The notes: generated from the letters alone by a model not told the origin. Numbered from the stretch's first letter, positions 1 through 7,010 are shown. The stretch is DNA of 9,300 nucleotides from Prevotella sp. UBA6387 (GCA_002437565.1 DJQL01000004.1:4984-14283), one strand, 5' to 3'. Made by a program: numbers and translations.

Positions 1-1493
1 TTTGAGAAGTCCATGTTGAGGCCCACGTGGGCCGAATAGCTGTTTTGGTCGTTGCCTATGGCCGTGCCGTTGGTGTTGTTGTAAGAGAGAGAGGCGTAGA
101 ACCTCGCCATCTCTGAGCCGCCGGAGAGCGACACGCTGTGGTTTTGGCTCACGGGATTGCGGAAGAGCAACTTGAACCAGTCGGTGTTGTTTGTCTCAAG
201 TTTTGCCACTTGTGTCTCAAACTCTGTTGCTGATATCTTGCCGAAAAGGTAATCCTGCAACACTCCGGCGTAGCCTATGTTGTTGTTAGACCAGCTCGCC
301 GACAAGCCACGCTGGAATATCTCGCGGCTCACGGCCACTCGCTCCTTCGAGTTCATCATCTCCTCGGCCTTGTGGCTCAAACGTTGGCCTATCTGTAAGC
401 CGCCGGAATAAGATACGGCCAGCGAGCCCACCTTGCCTCGCTTTGTGTTGATCACGATTACTCCGTTTGCCGCCTTGGTGCCATAGATTGCCGTGGCCGA
501 AGCGTCTTTGAGGACGGTGATACGGTCAATGTCCATCGGGTTGAGCCAAGAGATTGAATTGCCCACGAAGTTGCGGATGTAGTCGAAGTTGCTCTCCGTG
601 ATGCCACCTTGCGCGTTGAGGGTCTGCGTGCTGAATGGCAACGGGTCTTCCTGTATCACGCCATCGACCACCCATATCGGCTCCTGTGAGCCAAACATGG
701 TTGACGTGCCACGCACGCGGGTTTTTGCCGTGCGGCCTACCATGCCCGAGGTGTTGGTCACGGCCACGCCGGCGAGCTTGCCTTGGAGGGCTTGCTCCAC
801 GCTGTTGAAGCCGTTGAGCGTAAGGTCTTTCGAAGATATCTGCCCCACGGAGCCTGCCATGCGTTTCTTATCGAAGTCTTGGTAGCCTGTCACCACCACC
901 TCGTCGATGTCGGTGTTGTATTTCAGTTCCACGTCGCGATATTCGTCGTTGCCGCCAGCCTTGACGATGGATGTCTTCTTGCGCATGCCTACGAAACTGT
1001 ATTCTATCCGTGTCTCCGTGGTGGGTATGTCTATGGCGAAATTGCCGTCGACATCGGCGATGGTATATAGCTTTGTGCCAACCACGTGGACGTGAGCCCC
1101 GGGCAGCGGCTGCCCTTCCACGTCTCTCAGGGTGCCGCTGAATAGGCGCATGTTGGGTGCCGGCTTGCGACCATGCACGGAGAGCACGCCGTCTTTCACT
1201 TGGTATGAGTACCCTAATGGCCTTAGCACTTTGTCGAGAATAGTGGCGACAGGCGTGTTGTTCTCGTCGACGCTCACCCTTGGCAGGTGCTTGCTTTCCG
1301 CGTAAGAGGAAATGAACTCAAGCCCGCTCTCCTTGTTGATTACTTTGAAAAATTCGCTGATGTCCACTGACTTCAGGTGGATGGAGATTCTCTTGTTCCA
1401 TGATTGGGCGCTTGCGGACGTTGGCAGCAAACTCATGGCAAGAGCCACTGTCAGCAACGCCACCGCGCGCCTAAAGTTGAAATAATCTCTCAT
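1..1493 (-). CDS. SusC/RagA-family TonB-dependent outer-membrane transporter with STN domain (partial, N-terminal ~497 residues)
   Basis: Outer-membrane porin-type transporter expected to import a ligand (glycan, peptide or siderophore) using TonB energy, and here also to signal. I translated it from the minus strand starting at the ATG at 1493-1491. Residues 1-29 are a signal peptide with an ASA|Q cleavage site. An STN (secretin/TonB short N-terminal) domain follows at about 34-106, then a CarboxypepD_reg-like beta-sandwich at about 113-195. A TonB-box-like DEVVVTGY lies near 198. The plug domain contains the family signature LKDASATAIYG (about 326-336) and GVIVINTKRG. The barrel begins thereafter and is cut by the window edge, so roughly half the protein is missing. 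The start is preceded by AAAAGAGAG and lies 43 nt after fecR, so the two are probably cotranscribed. The STN domain is the established contact for FecR-type regulators, which fits the neighbours. A susD partner is expected off the left edge (inference). The substrate is unknown. Confidence 0.96.
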   Translation of the reverse strand, partial: MRDYFNFRRAVALLTVALAMSLLPTSASAQSWNKRISIHLKSVDISEFFKVINKESGLEFISSYAESKHLPRVSVDENNTPVATILDKVLRPLGYSYQVKDGVLSVHGRKPAPNMRLFSGTLRDVEGQPLPGAHVHVVGTKLYTIADVDGNFAIDIPTTETRIEYSFVGMRKKTSIVKAGGNDEYRDVELKYNTDIDEVVVTGYQDFDKKRMAGSVGQISSKDLTLNGFNSVEQALQGKLAGVAVTNTSGMVGRTAKTRVRGTSTMFGSQEPIWVVDGVIQEDPLPFSTQTLNAQGGITESNFDYIRNFVGNSISWLNPMDIDRITVLKDASATAIYGTKAANGVIVINTKRGKVGSLAVSYSGGLQIGQRLSHKAEEMMNSKERVAVSREIFQRGLSASWSNNNIGYAGVLQDYLFGKISATEFETQVAKLETNNTDWFKLLFRNPVSQNHSVSLSGGSEMARFYASLSYNNTNGTAIGNDQNSYSAHVGLNMDFS

Positions 1494-1536
1494 AGTCTCT
1501 CTTTTAAGTTTTAAACGATGTAATTATAATAATGTG

Positions 1537-2619
1537 TTATTCGAATATTATGCAGTCTTCCGATATTCTTATCCTTACGCCTGTGGCATAGGACACGGCC
1601 GTGAGAATGGTGGAGAGCGGCTTGTTGCGGTTCACTATGCCGCTGAACCTTGCCTCCCTTGTCTCGTCCGAATTGAACATGACGCGGTAGCCATACCATT
1701 CGGCCAGGTTGTTTGCAAACTCTCCAATGCTCACGTTGTCCATCTTGTATATCCCTGTCTTCCAGGCTATGTCGTTGGTGATGTCGTGGTGGCTTGCCAT
1801 GATGTCGCCTTTGCTGACGATGACTTGCTCCCCAGGCGTGATGACTCTCTCCGCGCATCCACTGGCAAGCACGCTGACACAGCCTTCCACGAGCGTCACG
1901 GTGGTGCTGTGGCTCGTGGCGTTCACGTTGAAGCTCGTGCCGTATTCTTTCACGATGCCGTTGTCGGTCCTGACGTAGAATGGGCGGCAGGCCTCGTGAC
2001 GCACCTCAAAATATGCCTCGCCTTCAAGATACACTGTGCGGTTGTCGGCCTCGAATGATGCCGGGTATTTAAGTTTCGCTCCATTGTTGAGCCACACCGT
2101 GGTGCCGTCGGAGAGGTGCAGCGTGCGGTCGCCGTCATTGCTCGACAATATCTCCACGGGTGCCTCGCTTTTGAAAAAGGCCTCTGGCATGGGAGATGAT
2201 GGCAACATGACAGAGGGCGTGACGCTCGGATAGCCATGGCTTTGTTTGCCTGGGGGGGATTCCGTGTTGCTGCCGTTGAATGGTTCGGCGGAGGTTTGCC
2301 CTTGTGCCATTTGCACGGGCTCTTTTTCTGGCGAATGGTAAAACGTGAGCGTGGCAGTCACGGCGAAGACGCAAGCTATCGCGGCGGCTATGGGGTATCT
2401 CCACGCCTTGAACCGCGACATCCAACTCGTGCCGTTGCTATGGCTTTCCATGGGGGTACCGTCAAAGTGCTTTTGGCGGAAACGCCGCCATGCGGCCGTG
2501 CTGTCTATCTTGCTATAAATATCATAGCGCGAGGCTGCGTCGCGTTCGTGCATCAAGCGTTTGAAAAGCTCAGGCTCTTCCTGGCGCAAGTCTTTCAGAT
2601 TGTCGTTTTTATCGTCCAT
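1537..2619 (-). CDS. FecR-family anti-sigma factor (DUF4974-containing)
   Basis: Inner-membrane regulator that holds the ECF sigma factor and responds to the STN domain of the transporter. It has 360 residues. The N-terminal ~72 residues are cytoplasmic and charged and should bind sigma. One membrane segment lies at about 75-94 (YPIAAAIACVFAVTATLTFY). A long Pro/Ser/Gln-rich periplasmic linker runs from about 95 to 158. The FecR domain at about 160-270 carries the typical LSDGTTVWLNNGAKLKYP and VYLEGEAYFEV stretches, and the C-terminal DUF4974 module covers about 292-360. It lies 74 nt downstream of the sigma gene and 43 nt upstream of the susC-like gene, in the usual sigma-FecR-SusC order. 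The start ATG has an A/T-rich leader without a Shine-Dalgarno, as is common in Bacteroidota. A run of seven C residues (G on the plus strand, 2252-2258) lies in the linker codons and could slip. The family assignment is secure; the signal is unknown. Confidence 0.95.
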   Translation of the reverse strand: MDDKNDNLKDLRQEEPELFKRLMHERDAASRYDIYSKIDSTAAWRRFRQKHFDGTPMESHSNGTSWMSRFKAWRYPIAAAIACVFAVTATLTFYHSPEKEPVQMAQGQTSAEPFNGSNTESPPGKQSHGYPSVTPSVMLPSSPMPEAFFKSEAPVEILSSNDGDRTLHLSDGTTVWLNNGAKLKYPASFEADNRTVYLEGEAYFEVRHEACRPFYVRTDNGIVKEYGTSFNVNATSHSTTVTLVEGCVSVLASGCAERVITPGEQVIVSKGDIMASHHDITNDIAWKTGIYKMDNVSIGEFANNLAEWYGYRVMFNSDETREARFSGIVNRNKPLSTILTAVSYATGVRIRISEDCIIFE

Positions 2620-2638
2620 TTATATTAATGTTCTGAAC

Positions 2639-2669
2639 TAATAACGGTTAAAAACGACAATGGGGTGAC
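2639..2669 (-). promoter_or_regulatory. Candidate ECF-type promoter between sigma gene and fecR
   Basis: On the minus strand the 74-nt gap holds GTCACCCC (2669-2662), 14 nt, then CCGTTATTA (2647-2639), followed by the fecR ATG 20 nt later. A GC-rich box plus a CGT-containing downstream box behind a T-rich stretch is reminiscent of ECF-dependent fecR promoters. No USA300-like reference is needed or available here: the assignment rests on position and composition only, from memory of related loci, and is tentative. Confidence 0.3.
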
Positions 2670-2693
2670 AAAAATCTAAAAAAAATACCAATC

Positions 2694-3356
2694 TTATGAC
2701 ATGAGGTAAAACAGCAGCAGGTATTTTAACGCGCTGGCCATCCTGCCGTCGTTCATATCTTCGCGTAGCGTCTTCATGCCGCGTTTCTTCTGTGTCTTCA
2801 CGGTGTCTACGCTTATGCCGAGCTCCTCGGCTATTTCCTTGTTGCTCTTGCCGTCCATGGCTGCCACGAATACGGCGCGCTGGCGTGGGGGCATGGCATC
2901 AATGACCTTGAAAAGGCGGCGGTAGAACTCTTCACGGAAACTGGCCGTTTCGTCATCGTCAATCATGGCCTCGCCATGCCGCGCGGTTTCTTGGGCGAAA
3001 AGATTGACGGTCTTGTTGTGGCGCATGTTGTCTATGCAACGATGGTACACGCTGCTGTACAGGTAGTTGCGCAGGGCTTGAAAAGACGCGAACGGCAGGC
3101 GAGTGTCATATATGTGCACGAAAAGTTCCTCAACGATGTCTTCCGCGCATGGCATGTCGTCGACAAGATGCATGGCATAAGCCACGAGCGACTTGTAATA
3201 TTCACGATAGAGCCAATGAAACGAGGTCTCGTCCCATTCCACAAGTCGGCTAATGTCGGTTATGTCCGTGATTCTACTCACAAGTCTACCTTTGTCAAAA
3301 ATATTGTTTTCGGCTTCAAAATTACTTAATTTATCGCAAAAAACACTATTTGGCAA
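2694..3356 (-). CDS. ECF-subfamily RNA polymerase sigma-70 factor (Bacteroidota FecI-like)
   Basis: Alternative sigma factor expected to direct RNA polymerase to the downstream fecR/susC-like genes. It has 220 residues from the ATG at 3356. Sigma region 2 spans about 45-115 (SFHWLYREYYKSLVAYA, AEDIVEELFVHIY, LRNYLYSSVYHRCID). Region 4 spans about 142-198, with PPRQRAVF and the helix-turn-helix NKEIAEELGISVDTVKTQ. This layout matches the Bacteroidota FecI-like sigma family. The start is uncertain. A GTG at 3281-3279 (residue 26) has AAAGG 7 nt upstream and would give 195 residues, closer to the usual family length, and a TAATTTTG motif lies just upstream of it within the longer ORF. The ATG has no Shine-Dalgarno but an A/T-rich leader typical of the phylum. 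It is divergent from the TetR gene. The function is firm; the first 25 residues are not. Confidence 0.94.
   Translation of the reverse strand: MPNSVFCDKLSNFEAENNIFDKGRLVSRITDITDISRLVEWDETSFHWLYREYYKSLVAYAMHLVDDMPCAEDIVEELFVHIYDTRLPFASFQALRNYLYSSVYHRCIDNMRHNKTVNLFAQETARHGEAMIDDDETASFREEFYRRLFKVIDAMPPRQRAVFVAAMDGKSNKEIAEELGISVDTVKTQKKRGMKTLREDMNDGRMASALKYLLLFYLMS
3317..3324 (-). promoter_or_regulatory. TAATTTTG -7-like element inside the 5' end of the sigma ORF
   Basis: The minus strand reads TAATTTTG, an exact TAnnTTTG match, 35 nt before the alternative GTG start at 3281. No TTTG lies at the usual 19-21 nt upstream (those positions read like TAGT), so it is only a half match. If used, transcription would begin inside the longer ORF and force use of the GTG start. 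Confidence 0.3.
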
Positions 3357-3416
3357 TGAGAAATAAAAACAATCTGAGTCAGAGATTTAGATGTGCGGAT
3401 TTTTGTTTTGCCATTG

Positions 3417-3448
3417 TTTGCGGTTGTCGATAATAATTGATAATTTTG
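3417..3448 (+). promoter_or_regulatory. Bacteroidota-type promoter for the TetR gene
   Basis: TTTG at 3417-3420 and TAATTTTG at 3441-3448 are separated by exactly 20 nt, fitting the Bacteroidota -33/-7 consensus (TTTG, then TAnnTTTG). Transcription would start near 3455, leaving a leader of about 85 nt before the ATG at 3540. Confidence 0.65.
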
Positions 3449-3488
3449 CACGCAGTTCGAACTTGCACATGCGTTGTAGGTGTGCAAA
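3445..3488. promoter_or_regulatory. Candidate operator: palindrome and TTGCAC half-sites over the TetR-gene start region
   Basis: Just at the predicted transcription start lies a perfect 10-bp palindrome, AGTTCGAACT (3454-3463). TTGCAC half-sites occur at 3446-3451 and 3463-3468 on the plus strand and as GTGCAA at 3482-3487. The outer TTTGCAC (3445-3451) and GTGCAAA (3482-3488) are exact inverted copies, as are TTGCACA (3463-3469) and TGTGCAA (3481-3487). Autoregulation by the adjacent TetR protein is the natural reading, because TetR regulators commonly bind symmetric sites beside their own gene, but this is inference. Confidence 0.4.
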
Positions 3489-3539
3489 TCTTGGGCTGAC
3501 TAATTGATAATCACGAAAACACGTAAAAGGAACACAAGC

Positions 3540-4130
3540 ATGTCAATATCCAAGACACGACAGAAACTGGTTGACGTGGCGCGTCAACTGTTCGCCAAGA
3601 AGGGCCTCAATGGAACCACGATGAACGACATAGCCTTGGCGTCGGGCAAGGGACGTCGTACGCTGTATACTTATTTCAGTTGCAAGGAGGATATTTATTA
3701 TGCCGTGATAGAGTCGGAGCTTGAACGGTTGAGCGACAAGCTTGACGCCGTGGCCGCTAAGCGCATACCACCACAGGACAAGGTGATAGAACTCATCTAT
3801 ACCCACCTCACGTCTATCAGGGAGACGGTGGTGCGCAATGGCAATCTCCGTGCGGAGTTTTTTCGTAATATATGGACTGTGGAGAAAGTGCGAAAGAACT
3901 TCGACGAAGACGAAATGGAGCTGTTTCGCAAGGTTTATGCCGAAGGCAAGGCCGACGGGGAGTTTGACATCGAAAACGTGGACATGGTGGCGGACATCAC
4001 CCACTATTGCATCAAGGGGCTTGAGGTGCCGTTTATCTATGGCAGGCTCGGTCATGGGCTTACCGAGGAAACCTCGCGGCCGCTGATAGCCAAGATTGTT
4101 TACGGTGCGTTGGGCAAAAAGTCGCAATAG
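3540..4130 (+). CDS. TetR/AcrR-family transcriptional regulator
   Basis: One-component DNA-binding regulator of 196 residues. The N-terminal TetR helical domain is clear: TRQKLVDVARQLFAKKGLNG (residues 6-25), then the helix-turn-helix at about 26-46, ending TLYTYF, followed by the conserved KEDIYYAVIE. The C-terminal ~140 residues form the divergent ligand-binding and dimer domain, with ITHYCIKGLEVPFIYG near 153-168; the ligand cannot be inferred. I chose the ATG at 3540 because AAAAGG lies 9 nt upstream. An upstream in-frame TTG at 3504 would add 12 basic residues outside the domain. The gene is divergent from the sigma gene and converges on the crp-like gene with 2 nt between stops. No efflux or transport gene lies beside it, so the target may be itself, the sigma locus or a distant gene. 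Confidence 0.94.
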   Translation: MSISKTRQKLVDVARQLFAKKGLNGTTMNDIALASGKGRRTLYTYFSCKEDIYYAVIESELERLSDKLDAVAAKRIPPQDKVIELIYTHLTSIRETVVRNGNLRAEFFRNIWTVEKVRKNFDEDEMELFRKVYAEGKADGEFDIENVDMVADITHYCIKGLEVPFIYGRLGHGLTEETSRPLIAKIVYGALGKKSQ

Positions 4131-4132
4131 GC

Positions 4133-4822
4133 CTAAAGGTATTGCAGCTGGGGTATCACGATTTTTCCGCGTGAACACGTGAGATGCCCTTCTTGCTCCA
4201 GGCTGCAGAGTGCCTTGGATATTTGCTGGCGGTTATGCCCAAGCAAGCCGCCTAATGTCTCCATGCTGACGTACAACACTTTCTGTCCAGCGGGAGTGAC
4301 GCAGCGGTGTTTTATGAATTGCTTTATGCGGTAGACCAGCAAGTCGTTTCGCAGGTCAGCCAGGGTGTCGCCCTTCGGATGATACTGTCTTTCCCACAAT
4401 TGTTGCTCTCGCTTTTGCAGTTGCGTGGCGAGAAGACCTATTAGGTTTATGCGGAATATGAGCGACTTGTCGAGCAGGTTGTGCAGCTCGTCTTTCTCGA
4501 AGGTGATAGTGTTGGTTTGCGTGACGGCCTTGATGGTTTTCGTGAACACCTGGTATTTGCCGAATATGCCGGCCGACTGCAATATCATAGGCGCGCTTAT
4601 GTTCTCCTCAATCTTATAAGCGTTGTCATCTGAACAAGTCTCGCAAAGCAGTTCGCCAGATATGGCTATTATTAGTTTTCCGCACGGCTGGTTACGTCTC
4701 GCGATGACAGTTCCCGCCTCAAGCTTGTTGAAGTCTATTCGGGTTTGCGTCATTATGCTTTCAAGCTCTTTTCGGCTCATTCCCACGAAGAGTGGCAGAG
4801 AGGCAAGCGTATCCCATTTCAT
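4133..4822 (-). CDS. Crp/Fnr-family transcriptional regulator
   Basis: Regulator of 229 residues with a cyclic-nucleotide-binding-like beta-roll (about 8-115), a dimerisation helix (about 120-142) and a C-terminal winged helix (about 150-225). The recognition segment is METLGGLLGHNRQQISKAL (187-205). The start is taken at 4822 because the ATG overlaps the apbE stop as ATGA (4822-4819), the classic sign of translational coupling, and AAAGG lies about 10-12 nt upstream. An upstream in-frame ATG at 4858 would add 12 residues and overlap apbE further. The six cysteines (47, 60, 63, 174, 206, 216) do not form the N-terminal Fnr iron-sulfur pattern, and the usual cAMP-contacting Glu/Arg stretch is not apparent, so the effector is unknown. 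It is the last gene of the operon. Confidence 0.93.
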   Translation of the reverse strand: MKWDTLASLPLFVGMSRKELESIMTQTRIDFNKLEAGTVIARRNQPCGKLIIAISGELLCETCSDDNAYKIEENISAPMILQSAGIFGKYQVFTKTIKAVTQTNTITFEKDELHNLLDKSLIFRINLIGLLATQLQKREQQLWERQYHPKGDTLADLRNDLLVYRIKQFIKHRCVTPAGQKVLYVSMETLGGLLGHNRQQISKALCSLEQEGHLTCSRGKIVIPQLQYL

Positions 4823-5832
4823 TGCGTGATGACCTTTTTCATTGAAGGTGAAAACCACACGGCGTTTTTCCCGTCCTTGTCGCTGTATATGAAGTAAACC
4901 ATCAGCTCAGGGTGTTTATTCAATATCGTCTTCGCCTTTTCCAGACCCATGACCATGAAGGCGGTGGCGTAAGCATCGGCCGTGGCGCAGTTGTCGGCTA
5001 CCACTGTCGATGACAGTATGCTGTGCTGCACTGGGTATCCCGTCTTGGGGTCTATGGTGTGGGCGTATTTCTTGCCTCCCTTGTAGTAGAAGTTGCGATA
5101 GTTCCCGCTTGTGGCCATGGCCTTGTCGGTGACGTTGAGCACGGTTTGCAGTTCGCCGCCTTGTTGCGTCAGGTCGTCCACGGGCTTGGTCACGCCTATT
5201 CTCCATGGCACCCTGTCGGGGTTGATGCCCGATGTCACGACCTCGCCGCCTATCTCCACCATGAAGTTTTCTATCCCATGGCGGCGCAGGAGGTTGGCCA
5301 CGCAGTCGGAGCCATAGCCTTTGGCCACGCCAGAGCAGTCGAGGTTTATGCGTGGGTCTTGTTTCACTATCGTGCCACCCTTGAGCGCGACCTTTTGGTA
5401 GCCAACCATCTGTCGCAGCGAGTCGATGACATGCCTTGTCGGGTCCACGCCTTTCTTGAATCCGAATCCCCATTCGTTGACAAGCGGGGCCACGGTGATG
5501 TCAAACGCGCCGTCGGTCTCGCGTGAGATCTCCTCCGCGAGGGTGAACACCTCGGTGAATTTCTTGTTGAGCCTTGTCTTCTTGTTGTTGTTTATGGCCG
5601 AGATGATGCTCTGCTTGTTGAATGTAGACAGCGCGGAGTCTACCTCTTTCATTTCCGCCTCTATCTCTGGTTGCAAGTCCTTTGAGTATTGGTACGTGAC
5701 GCTGTAAGTCGTGCCGAAGATGAATCCCGTGTTGTGCTGGTAAGGTGTCGAGCGTTGCTGCCAGATTATGATAACCGACGCCACGATCAGAACGATGAGA
5801 AACGCGGTCTTGAATATGTTTTTCTTTTTCAT
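4819..5832 (-). CDS. apbE: FAD:protein FMN transferase (ApbE)
   Basis: ApbE transfers FMN from FAD to a Thr/Ser of exported or membrane flavoproteins such as the NqrB/NqrC and RnfD/RnfG subunits, working on the periplasmic side. It has 337 residues from the ATG at 5832. A membrane anchor lies at about 8-24, with no lipobox cysteine, so it is probably a signal-anchored rather than lipid-anchored protein. Family motifs are DGAFDITVAPLVNEWGFG (107-124), LDCSGVAKGYGSD (164-176), VEIGGEV (192-198), ATSGNYRNFYY (240-250), HTIDPKTGYPV (258-268) and the metal-site region CATADAYATAFMVMG (282-296). A TTG at 5853 could extend it by 7 residues, but the ATG with its KKK sequence suits a signal anchor better. 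It starts 25 nt after the DUF6048 gene and overlaps the crp-like gene by 4 nt. No flavoprotein substrate is encoded in the window. Confidence 0.96.
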   Translation of the reverse strand: MKKKNIFKTAFLIVLIVASVIIIWQQRSTPYQHNTGFIFGTTYSVTYQYSKDLQPEIEAEMKEVDSALSTFNKQSIISAINNNKKTRLNKKFTEVFTLAEEISRETDGAFDITVAPLVNEWGFGFKKGVDPTRHVIDSLRQMVGYQKVALKGGTIVKQDPRINLDCSGVAKGYGSDCVANLLRRHGIENFMVEIGGEVVTSGINPDRVPWRIGVTKPVDDLTQQGGELQTVLNVTDKAMATSGNYRNFYYKGGKKYAHTIDPKTGYPVQHSILSSTVVADNCATADAYATAFMVMGLEKAKTILNKHPELMVYFIYSDKDGKNAVWFSPSMKKVITQ

Positions 5833-5857
5833 TTTGTGGGAGAGTGTTGTCAAAGTT

Positions 5858-6595
5858 TCACAGGTCTATCATTAGCTCAAACGAGCCCCACATGCGCGAC
5901 GAGCCTTGCTTGCCGAATCCTGGCACATACCATGGGTTGCCGTAGCCTCCATCCTTGTGGGCTATTCTCCTTCTGTACCTGAATGTCCAGCCGAGGCTGA
6001 CGGGGCCTATGATCTTGGCCTCGGTGCCGAAGACGGCTTCCATCCAGTGGTATTGAGCCTTCACGCCGTGGAGGGAGAATGGCACCTTGTCGCCCCATAC
6101 GGGGTCGGTGACGTCCGGGTGGTCGATGTCGAACTTGAAACTGGTGAAGGCGTATCTCACGCCGGCGAAGAGCCGATAGATGTCGTGCTTGTTCTTCATG
6201 ATGTTGAAGTCCATGCCTATCTTTCCGTATGGCGCTGAGGTCTTGTAGCGGGTGTTGGTGGAGAAGTCGGTGTTGTCGGCCTGTCCCAAGCCTATTTCCA
6301 CCACAGGGAAATACTTGTCTTTGAGGTTCGCCCTGATGCCGGCCTCGTATTGTCCCGTCGACGACACGGCACGCTGCACTACGCCCATGAGGTCGGCTTT
6401 CACCTGGATGCCACGCCACCAAGGTATGGAATCGTCGATGGCTTTCATGCGCAGCTTCAGCTGCTGGTCCTTGGTGAGTCGTTGCTGTCCCGTGCCTTGC
6501 GGGCGTTGCGCCGTGGCGGTGAGGGCAAGCAATAGCAGTAGGCTACTGGCGACTCTCCTTAAAATAGATATAGAAATGCTGTTGCGAGGCATCAT
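5858..6595 (-). CDS. DUF6048-family exported protein, probably outer-membrane beta-barrel
   Basis: Uncharacterised Bacteroidota protein of 245 residues, recognised as DUF6048-like from its sequence and its position after a DUF6452 gene. A signal peptide covers about 1-29, with hydrophobic SSLLLLLALTATA before Q30. The remainder alternates polar and aromatic or hydrophobic residues in strand-like runs, such as YGKIGMDFNIM, YRLFAGVRYAFTSFKFDI and VSLGWTFRYRRR, ending SFELMIDL. That pattern suggests a small outer-membrane barrel (inference). WWRGIQVKADLMGVVQRA near 59-76 is typical of the family N-terminus. Two adjacent ATGs (6595 and 6592) are possible starts. Either one overlaps the end of the DUF6452 gene by about 50 nt in another frame, so the signal-peptide codons double as the lipoprotein's C-terminus. 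No enzymatic motif is visible. Confidence 0.87.
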   Translation of the reverse strand: MMPRNSISISILRRVASSLLLLLALTATAQRPQGTGQQRLTKDQQLKLRMKAIDDSIPWWRGIQVKADLMGVVQRAVSSTGQYEAGIRANLKDKYFPVVEIGLGQADNTDFSTNTRYKTSAPYGKIGMDFNIMKNKHDIYRLFAGVRYAFTSFKFDIDHPDVTDPVWGDKVPFSLHGVKAQYHWMEAVFGTEAKIIGPVSLGWTFRYRRRIAHKDGGYGNPWYVPGFGKQGSSRMWGSFELMIDL

Positions 6596-7007
6596 AGTTG
6601 ACGAGGTTGTGATGGATTACCACCGAGTCTATCGCGTGACGAGTGTATGTCACGTTGGTGATGGTGTGGAAATAGTTCACTCCGCAGTCCACCGATTCGA
6701 AGTGTGGCGTGTTCGTCTTCTCCACCTTGATGGTGTCGAAGAGGTTGTTGGTCTGCATTACGAGTATGTCCTCTGGCCTGTTGTAGCTCATGGGCAACGA
6801 GAAGGAGTCGGTGTTCTCTTGCTTGTTTATGAGCACGGAGTCGGAGCCGTCGCTTATCATCGTGGAGATGGTGAGCACGTCGGGCAGGGGCTTCACCGGC
6901 CCGCGGAGCACGTAATTGGCGTAGACCGTGTTGTTGAGCGGGCAGTCGATGGTGGAACATGCCGCCAATGTCGCCAGCCCTGCCAAAAGATACAGGAGCT
7001 TCCTCAT
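6543..7007 (-). CDS. DUF6452-family lipoprotein
   Basis: Small uncharacterised envelope lipoprotein of 154 residues, recognised as DUF6452-like. A lipoprotein signal peptide, MRKLLYLLAGLATLAAC, gives a lipobox LAAC with acylated Cys17. The mature start, STIDCPLNN, contains a second cysteine (Cys22), and a third lies in the VDCGVNYFHTI segment. The rest is predicted beta-rich (SDSVLINKQ, DTIKVEKTN, IDSVVIHH, HFYIYFKE), consistent with a compact globular domain. The ATG follows the glycosyltransferase stop after 3 nt, so it is tightly coupled. It overlaps the next gene by 53 nt. Pairing with DUF6048 suggests the two products work together in the outer membrane or periplasm (inference); no function is established that I can name. 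Confidence 0.88.
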   Translation of the reverse strand: MRKLLYLLAGLATLAACSTIDCPLNNTVYANYVLRGPVKPLPDVLTISTMISDGSDSVLINKQENTDSFSLPMSYNRPEDILVMQTNNLFDTIKVEKTNTPHFESVDCGVNYFHTITNVTYTRHAIDSVVIHHNLVNYDASQQHFYIYFKESRQ

Positions 7008-7010
7008 TTT

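Noticed and set aside
1534..2058. 174-codon plus-strand open frame
   Set aside because: Antisense shadow of fecR; no recognisable protein features.
2671..2689. T-rich run after the sigma gene stop as a terminator
   Set aside because: No GC-rich hairpin precedes it on the minus strand, so intrinsic termination is not supported.
3543..4178. 211-codon minus-strand open frame
   Set aside because: Shadow of the TetR gene, whose helix-turn-helix domain is unmistakable.
4133..4822. Fnr-type oxygen-sensing iron-sulfur cluster
   Set aside because: The cysteines are not arranged as the N-terminal cluster of Fnr proteins.
6555..6560. AAGGAG on the minus strand, a textbook Shine-Dalgarno
   Set aside because: No ATG, GTG or TTG at suitable spacing in the DUF6048 frame that would leave a working signal peptide; probably incidental.
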